Of a stretch of DNA of 64,000 nucleotides, positions 59,800 to 64,000 are shown piece by piece. The position numbers were made by a program, and so were the translations under genes. Within the stretch, counting starts at the first letter, position 1. Each line of letters begins with the position of its first letter. The stretch is from Pseudobacteroides cellulosolvens ATCC 35603 = DSM 2933 (GTDB taxonomy: Bacteria; Bacillota; Clostridia; Acetivibrionales; DSM-2933). The notes under the pieces are model-generated. The model saw only the letters and a program-made list of their open reading frames with translations. It did no database searches and was not told where the DNA came from. The stretch is taken from NCBI RefSeq assembly GCF_001262605.1, contig NZ_LGTC01000001.1, positions 4,970,001-5,034,000 on the forward strand, read 5' to 3'.

Positions 59800-60567
59800 T
59801 CATGCGCCAACAGCCTCTTTTTCACCCTTTCCGTTACGGAACGCCGCATTTCCTTCAAGGGACTTCAACAGGGTCTTTCGCGCCTCCTTATATTCATAAC
59901 CCACAAAACCAAGCCGTATCAGCCAAACCCTCATGGTAAACTTCATATTGTCATCGGCGGAAGGCTTAAAGGAAGCATGCTTTTGTTCCTTTGCGCTTTT
60001 ATTCAAAAGCGCCACCAGCTTTGTGGCTGCATCCACCTTATCAGATTCTTCAGATCGTATTCCAAACTTGAAAGCTATTGTGTTTTCATCAAAATCAAAG
60101 CTTATGCCATGGCATTTGCCTGTGCCTATCCTTCCAGCAAGTTCCTTGAACTGCTCCAGGGTTTTAACGCCCTCAGCATTTAGTACTTCTACAAATTCCG
60201 TGCTTACAATATCCGTTTCAATTCCAAAAGCCTTTTTAAGATGCTCCTGCTTGCTGTATACCATGTTCACGATATTGCGGAGTGTTTGTCCTGTGTGGCC
60301 CTCCATGGGCACCGATATTTCAAGCAAAACATCCTCTTGGGTTTCTTCTGCGGTAAAGTTATCCTCCGGTATTCCCTCAACAGTCAGCTGGAGTACCGCT
60401 TCAAAATCAACCTCGTTTCCAACTCCGTCTTTCATTACACCGTTTTTTGCTATCCTGTAGGTTTCGCCTCTGATTTCAATCTGGTAGTCGAAGCTTGGCG
60501 CTCCCATATATTTAGCTTTTGTTCCGCTGTGAGCCTCAAGCAGCCTTATCATTTCTTTACGGTCCAT
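59800..60567 (-). CDS. mobile-element protein, unknown function (cassette 2)
   Basis: 255 residues: MIRLLEAHSGTKAKYMGAPS, FDYQIEIRGETYRIAKNGVM, VLLEISVPMEGHTGQTLRNI, IVSTEFVEVLNAEGVKTLEQ and KFTMRVWLIRLGFVGYEYKE. Similar proteins occur in Gram-positive conjugative elements and phages, sometimes labelled virulence-related without evidence. AGGAGGG precedes the ATG, and a 38-bp element lies 35 bases upstream. The protein looks soluble and complete. No catalytic motif seen. Confidence 0.7.
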   Translation of the reverse strand: MDRKEMIRLLEAHSGTKAKYMGAPSFDYQIEIRGETYRIAKNGVMKDGVGNEVDFEAVLQLTVEGIPEDNFTAEETQEDVLLEISVPMEGHTGQTLRNIVNMVYSKQEHLKKAFGIETDIVSTEFVEVLNAEGVKTLEQFKELAGRIGTGKCHGISFDFDENTIAFKFGIRSEESDKVDAATKLVALLNKSAKEQKHASFKPSADDNMKFTMRVWLIRLGFVGYEYKEARKTLLKSLEGNAAFRNGKGEKEAVGA

Positions 60568-60602
60568 ATTGAATCCCTCCTGTACTTATTTGGGTTTCCC
60601 CT

Positions 60603-60640
60603 TAGTACATTAATCACTCTGAATGCACAGAAAAGCAAGT
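60603..60640 (-). promoter_or_regulatory. cassette element copy 2
   Basis: Differs from copy 4 by about one base (GAATGCACAG for GAACGCACAG). Lies 35 bases upstream of the 255-residue gene. The 60641-60701 stretch behind it is otherwise featureless. Confidence 0.8.
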
Positions 60641-60701
60641 GAATTCTGATTCTTTTTTATACTCAAGACCCTTTATATCAAAGCATTTCAGCACATAATC
60701 A

Positions 60702-60722
60702 AAGGAGTCCTTTAGACCCCTT
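60702..60722 (-). terminator. terminator-like hairpin after cassette 3
   Basis: Minus strand AAGGGGTC-TAAAG-GACTCCTT followed by TTGATTATG; short, with one G-T pair, about 45 bases after the stop of the 156-residue gene. Confidence 0.5.
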
Positions 60723-60767
60723 AATTATCCCAACTATTAATTATTCTGTTTTCAGAAATGCCGTTGG

Positions 60768-61232
60768 TCAGCTGTTTGAGATTGAAGGCTTCTTGCAGTT
60801 CATCAGCGCCCATTCAAACCAGAATTCGTACCATATAAGCCTTGCGTAGAACCAATCATATTGATTGCCTTCCCGTTCATCATTACGATTCAAAGTCGGC
60901 TCCTTATCTTTTGTCGGCAGTAATTCCTTGCAGTTCGGATGCCCTTCTTCCCATTTCTCCTTGGCTTTTCTGATGGACTCAAGGTGTTCCTGCCCAATAG
61001 GACAGCAACCGGGATGAGTACGCAGCAATCCAGTGTTTTTATCAAAGAATAGTTCATATAACCCTGTTGCTTTACAAAACTCGGTCATCTGAGAATACCC
61101 AGGATGCCTGCTGTTACCCCTGCCGCTGATATCTCCAAATCCAAATTCAGGAGCAGCAGCTTGTATAGCTCTTTTAATCCGTATTTCCCCATTTATTGTT
61201 TCCGCTTCGCCAATATAAATGTCATAGCCCAC
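60768..61232 (-). CDS. hypothetical protein, second gene of cassette 3
   Basis: About 154 residues from the GTG at 61232 (AAAGGAGGG eight bases upstream; the TTG at 61238 is too close to it): GYDIYIGEAETINGEIRIKR, FGFGDISGRGNSRHPGYSQM, FCKATGLYELFFDKNTGLLR, THPGCCPIGQEHLESIRKAK and YDWFYARLIWYEFWFEWALM. Aromatic-rich C-terminus. It follows the 96-residue gene by 45 bases without its own 38-bp element, so the two form a bicistronic cassette. Not recognised. Confidence 0.65.
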   Translation of the reverse strand: MGYDIYIGEAETINGEIRIKRAIQAAAPEFGFGDISGRGNSRHPGYSQMTEFCKATGLYELFFDKNTGLLRTHPGCCPIGQEHLESIRKAKEKWEEGHPNCKELLPTKDKEPTLNRNDEREGNQYDWFYARLIWYEFWFEWALMNCKKPSISNS

Positions 61233-61276
61233 TTTCAAAACCCTCCTTTATTTCAACACTCCCGGTCCGTCAACAT

Positions 61277-61567
61277 TCACTTTGCATGCACCGCATAAAT
61301 AACCTCAGTGCCTGCGCTGTATTCCATATCCGTGAGCTTTATAAATTCCTGTTCATCATCAATGGGGGTAAGCCCGAAGTTAAAGTATTGGCCTTCATGC
61401 CTTCTTATGCCGTACACCACATGCTTGTGTCCTTCCTTGAGAAGCTTTTCAGCCTCTAACCTGAATTGCTCCTTTATCATGTTTACTTCCGTCATGGAAA
61501 GCCTTTCTGTATATAGCCGTCCCGGAAGCCCAACATCCACAATTTTAATATCAGCCGCTCCGCTCAT
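61277..61567 (-). CDS. hypothetical protein, first gene of cassette 3
   Basis: 96 residues: ADIKIVDVGLPGRLYTERLS, MTEVNMIKEQFRLEAEKLLK, EGHKHVVYGIRRHEGQYFNF and GLTPIDDEQEFIKLTDMEYS. α/β, with an AEKLLKEGHKHVVYGIRRHEG stretch. TTTGGAGGTG precedes the ATG, and the variant 38-bp element lies 25 bases upstream. Function unknown. Confidence 0.65.
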   Translation of the reverse strand: MSGAADIKIVDVGLPGRLYTERLSMTEVNMIKEQFRLEAEKLLKEGHKHVVYGIRRHEGQYFNFGLTPIDDEQEFIKLTDMEYSAGTEVIYAVHAK

Positions 61568-61592
61568 AAGGCACCTCCAAAAGTTTATTTTG

Positions 61593-61630
61593 TAGTTACA
61601 TTAATCACTCTAAAAGCACACAAAGTCAAG
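61593..61630 (-). promoter_or_regulatory. cassette element copy 3 (variant)
   Basis: TAGTTACATTAATCACTCTA plus AAAGCACACAAAGTCAAG: the most diverged copy. It reads TTGACT at the -35-like end on the minus strand, which is closer to a sigma-A consensus than TTGCTT of the other copies. Confidence 0.75.
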
Positions 61631-61656
61631 CGGTTCCTGCTGTTTATAAAGATGAA

Positions 61657-61680
61657 GGGAAGACCTTTTTCAGTCTCCCC
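61657..61680 (-). terminator. terminator-like hairpin after cassette 4
   Basis: Minus strand GGGGAGAC-TGAAAAAG-GTCTTCCC followed by TTCATCTTTAT, just downstream of the 110-residue gene and upstream of element copy 3. Confidence 0.5.
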
Positions 61681-61697
61681 TCCATCCAAGCCTTTTT

Positions 61698-62030
61698 TTA
61701 TTTTTTTATTTCCTCAACGCTTTCTATGTAGCTGGTGTACCTCGGGTAGGAATATCCCTCTGCCTCAACCAATATTCCGTCTGCTCCGTCTTCGGCTTTT
61801 ATAAGGATACAGTGCCATACTCTATATTCATCCACATACATTAGCGCTTTGTTTTCCTCTATAAAATCGAAGTCCCTGAGAAGGTTGTTTATAAAAAATT
61901 CGTATTGGTCTTTTGGCAGCTCCACAACCTTTTCAACCGTAAAGTCTACCTTGTCTCGTTCCAGCCCCGTCCTGTTCTTAAGCTCCTCGATGTTTACCGC
62001 TTTCCTTGTAATCAGAACCTTTTTTAACAT
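61698..62030 (-). CDS. hypothetical mobile-element protein (cassette 4)
   Basis: 110 residues: MLKKVLITRKAVNIEELKNR, TGLERDKVDFTVEKVVELPK, DQYEFFINNLLRDFDFIEEN, KALMYVDEYRVWHCILIKAE and DGADGILVEAEGYSYPRYTS. The DQY-FF-NNLL-DFDFI--N and W-C-L pattern occurs in DUF6329-like proteins of conjugative elements (tentative). GGAGCGG precedes the ATG; the 38-bp element is 37 bases upstream. Outermost cassette of the array. Confidence 0.7.
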   Translation of the reverse strand: MLKKVLITRKAVNIEELKNRTGLERDKVDFTVEKVVELPKDQYEFFINNLLRDFDFIEENKALMYVDEYRVWHCILIKAEDGADGILVEAEGYSYPRYTSYIESVEEIKK

Positions 62031-62067
62031 TGAAACCCGCTCCTTTCATTTTCAGGTGATTCCCTGG

Positions 62068-62104
62068 TAGTACATTAATCACTCTGAACGCACAGAAAAG
62101 CAAG
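62068..62104 (-). promoter_or_regulatory. cassette element copy 4
   Basis: TAGTACATTAATCACTCTGA plus ACGCACAGAAAAGCAAG. With copies 1 and 2 it shares almost every base. It begins the array at its outer end. Confidence 0.8.
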
Positions 62105-62183
62105 CTAATTATCGATGGAAATGTCTTTTTAAATTACCCATGCAATTCCTGCCAGAACAAAGCAAACACAAGGAAGCGCGACA

Positions 62184-62209
62184 CCATTATGTTTTGCAAC
62201 ACATAATGG
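62184..62209. repeat. inverted repeat CCATTATG/CATAATGG
   Basis: 8-bp perfect arms, 10-base spacer, within the 62105-62347 gap between the cassette array and the tyrosine recombinases. TCCATAATG recurs at ~62290. It may be recombinase-binding sequence at an element end. No gene seen in the gap. Confidence 0.4.
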
Positions 62210-62347
62210 CGTTTGTGTAAACATAGTGATTATGGTAATGGCGGCTATAAAGTTCGCGGCAGAAGGCGGTTTTGAAGAAAAATAGCTTTCCATAATGTAT
62301 AGATAATACCAATAGTGGGCAGTATCCTTTTGAAAGGAAGTGGTATA

Positions 62348-63556
62348 TTGCCTACTATTGAAATTACCGATTTAATCGCCGAAGCGACTAAAACCCTTTA
62401 TGACCTGGAATATTCGCCCAGAGTCATAGAATACACGGTCGCCACTTGGAAGCAATTTGAAAATTACTGCCTTCATATGCAAATTTCATATTACAGTTCT
62501 GCCATGAGCGAAGCGTTCTGTAATGATTTAAATTCACCTAATCCGCTTTTTAAACATAAAACTATTCTGCGGAAAATTTCATGCATGAAGAAATTTGATG
62601 CTTTTGCAAAAACCCGAGGATTTAAAAAAGGTATTGTAAAACAAAAAGAACCCTTGCCTGAAAATTTTACTGCCTTTCTCACTGCCCAAGATGAAATGTT
62701 TATAAAAAAAGCATATTCAGAAAGCACACGTGAGACAGCATATAAATTCTGCAATAGATTCATGGCTTTTTTGCTGAGTATGGGCTTAGACAAACTGTCT
62801 GGGGTTACTTGGGAACTGGTATCCAAGTACCTACTCACCCTAAACGGGCATGCTAAAAGTACTGTTCGCGGGGAACTAAGCCGTCTCAGGCAAACACTGA
62901 AGTACATGTATCTTTTACAATATAATTCCAAAGACTTCTCAAAAGAGGTTCCTTCGTACAATTTAGGGCAAGCAAACAGCATGTCAAAAATATGGGAATC
63001 CAAAGAGCTTGATCAGGTGCTCCAAACAATTGACAAGTCCAGCACTAAAGGCAAAAGAGATACAGCGTTTATTCTAATCGCCTCTGAATTGGGTGTTAGA
63101 AGCGCCGATATCCGAAACTTAAAACTAACAGACATTAATTGGGAAAGCTGCTCCATATCTTTTGTGCAGAGCAAAACTGGAAAACCCAATGTATTGCCAT
63201 TAAGCGAGAAACTCGGTACAGCTATTATTGATTATCTTAGGGTACGCCCTGAAACAGATTCACCTTATATTTTTGTCAGCTTAATTCCTCCATATGGACA
63301 GATGGCTAAATTCAACTCATCCTTTCACAATTATGTCCATCGGGCAGGGATTGAAGTTAAACGTGAGGCTCATTATGGACTCCATTCGCTTAGGGCGACC
63401 GTTGCAACTAAACTTTTAGCTGCCGATGTTTCTCCAGATGTTATCGTCCCTTTCTTAGGACATTCGGGGAATCAAACGCTCCATGCCTACATTCGCATGG
63501 ACATTGAAAACCTGCGCGAATGTGCACTTTCTTTTGAGGATGGTGCACTGATATGA
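62348..63556 (+). CDS. tyrosine recombinase 1 of a tandem set
   Basis: About 402 residues from the TTG at 62348, chosen because GGAAG precedes it at normal distance (a GTG at 62315 lacks a site). The N-terminal SAM-like DNA-binding domains are followed by the catalytic domain: Arg in ASELGVRSADIRNLKLTDIN, Lys in VQSKTGKPNVLPL, HSLRATVATKLLAADV (H-x-x-R), FLGHSGNQTLHAYIRMD (His/Trp position and nucleophile Tyr). All catalytic residues appear present. Its TGA overlaps the next recombinase ATG. Confidence 0.93.
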   Translation: MPTIEITDLIAEATKTLYDLEYSPRVIEYTVATWKQFENYCLHMQISYYSSAMSEAFCNDLNSPNPLFKHKTILRKISCMKKFDAFAKTRGFKKGIVKQKEPLPENFTAFLTAQDEMFIKKAYSESTRETAYKFCNRFMAFLLSMGLDKLSGVTWELVSKYLLTLNGHAKSTVRGELSRLRQTLKYMYLLQYNSKDFSKEVPSYNLGQANSMSKIWESKELDQVLQTIDKSSTKGKRDTAFILIASELGVRSADIRNLKLTDINWESCSISFVQSKTGKPNVLPLSEKLGTAIIDYLRVRPETDSPYIFVSLIPPYGQMAKFNSSFHNYVHRAGIEVKREAHYGLHSLRATVATKLLAADVSPDVIVPFLGHSGNQTLHAYIRMDIENLRECALSFEDGALI

Positions 63557-64000
63557 ACAAAATTTACAATTATCAGAGCAAACTGGCAAAACCAATACAA
63601 GAATATATTTCCACCAAGCGTGCACTCGGTCACAAATACGATAAGGAGAGTAAAACATTTTATGAATTTGATATGTTTCTACAAAAGCACTCTCTCCAAG
63701 ATGCTGAACTCCCAAAAAGTATTGTCGAGGACTGGATAACGAAGCGACCAAACGAAAAACGTAAAAACCAGCGATACAGACTCAACTTCACCAAAAGGTT
63801 TATACTTTATCTCAATAAAAACGGATTTACTGCTTATTTTCCGAACTTAACAATCACTGCCCGTGATGATAGCGATTTTACCCCATATATCTTTAGCAAT
63901 GATGAAATATGTAAATTGTTTTCATATTTCAACAATATGAAGCCCAGTCGACAATATCCTAATGGTCATCTTGTGATTCCACTGCTCTTCAGAACACTGG
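63553..64000 (+). CDS. tyrosine recombinase 2, N-terminal part (cut by window end)
   Basis: 149 codons visible: YQSKLAKPIQEYISTKRALG, HKYDKESKTFYEFDMFLQKH, RYRLNFTKRFILYLNKNGFT and the start of the catalytic domain YIFSNDEICKLFSYFNNM, then HLVIPLLFRTL just before the first catalytic arginine. The KLAKPIQEYISTKRALGHKY opening is typical of the second recombinase in Tn554-like or recombinase-in-trio sets. Coupled to recombinase 1 by ATGA. A third gene may lie beyond the window. Confidence 0.9.
   Translation, partial: MNKIYNYQSKLAKPIQEYISTKRALGHKYDKESKTFYEFDMFLQKHSLQDAELPKSIVEDWITKRPNEKRKNQRYRLNFTKRFILYLNKNGFTAYFPNLTITARDDSDFTPYIFSNDEICKLFSYFNNMKPSRQYPNGHLVIPLLFRTL

Noticed and set aside
59655..59858. 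67-codon minus-strand frame after cassette 2
   Set aside because: Overlaps the end of the 255-residue gene and its terminator hairpin; no ribosome binding site.
59544..62104. CRISPR array
   Set aside because: The four ~38-bp repeats are ~0.5-1 kb apart with genes between them, not short spacers.

Overview
The window reads as chromosomal DNA of a spore-forming, anaerobic, low-GC Firmicute of the class Clostridia. Support comes from a gerA-type spore germination operon, a CotJC-like manganese catalase, an AsrABC sulfite reductase, a cytosolic-type [NiFe] hydrogenase, AGGAGG-type ribosome binding sites and frequent TTG/GTG starts. Species cannot be fixed from the sequence alone. No rRNA gene, intact tRNA gene or CRISPR array was seen.

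Layout. 1-2.2 kb (minus strand): [NiFe] hydrogenase large subunit (cut by the window edge), small subunit, a cytochrome b5-like protein and a maturation protease. 2.3-3.6 kb: gene debris plus an HD-domain gene. 4.0-5.2 kb: stand-alone zinc-type ribosomal protein S14, Mn-catalase and a small gene with an in-phase slippery heptamer. 5.4-9.45 kb: tricistronic germinant receptor operon with a probable fourth small membrane subunit. 9.45-10.4 kb: a patchwork of fragments, partly copied from 1.9-3.4 kb. 10.4-17.4 kb: a redox/sulfur neighbourhood, with two half-size permeases and a ferredoxin-like stub, a hemerythrin operon, and divergently an FNT hydrosulfide-type channel, asrABC and a ferritin-like protein. 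17.6-21.4 kb: a wrecked type I restriction-modification locus (Mrr-like gene without its catalytic core, hsdM with two frameshifts, intact DUF1016 nuclease, 5'-truncated hsdS, hsdR reduced to its first codons) between two exact 19-bp direct repeats. 21.5-27.4 kb: a two-component system and an ABC exporter with two MacB/FtsX permeases, all on the minus strand. 27.5-34.7 kb: accessory genes (Fic protein, an unknown gene pair, IS66 and recombinase remnants, MmcQ/YjbR protein, a putative GNAT toxin-antitoxin pair).

34.7-59.2 kb is a siphovirus-like prophage on the minus strand, visibly richer in G+C than its flanks. In transcription order it holds terminase, portal, ClpP-type protease, HK97 capsid, connectors, tail tube, G/GT chaperones with a programmed -1 frameshift site, tape measure, baseplate and fibre-like proteins, amidase and holin, small genes, an HTH-zinc protein and two tandem large serine recombinases. 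Small terminase, repressor and replication genes are not recognisable. Portal, gp10-like, tape-measure and propeller genes each carry a one-base homopolymer-type frameshift, so the prophage is either defective or the assembly has indel errors.

59.3-62.1 kb is an array of small gene cassettes. Each transcription unit starts with a copy of the same ~38-bp element and most end in a hairpin. From 62.3 kb on the plus strand, two tyrosine recombinases overlap by ATGA, the second cut by the window end; this resembles a recombinase-in-trio or Tn554-type module.
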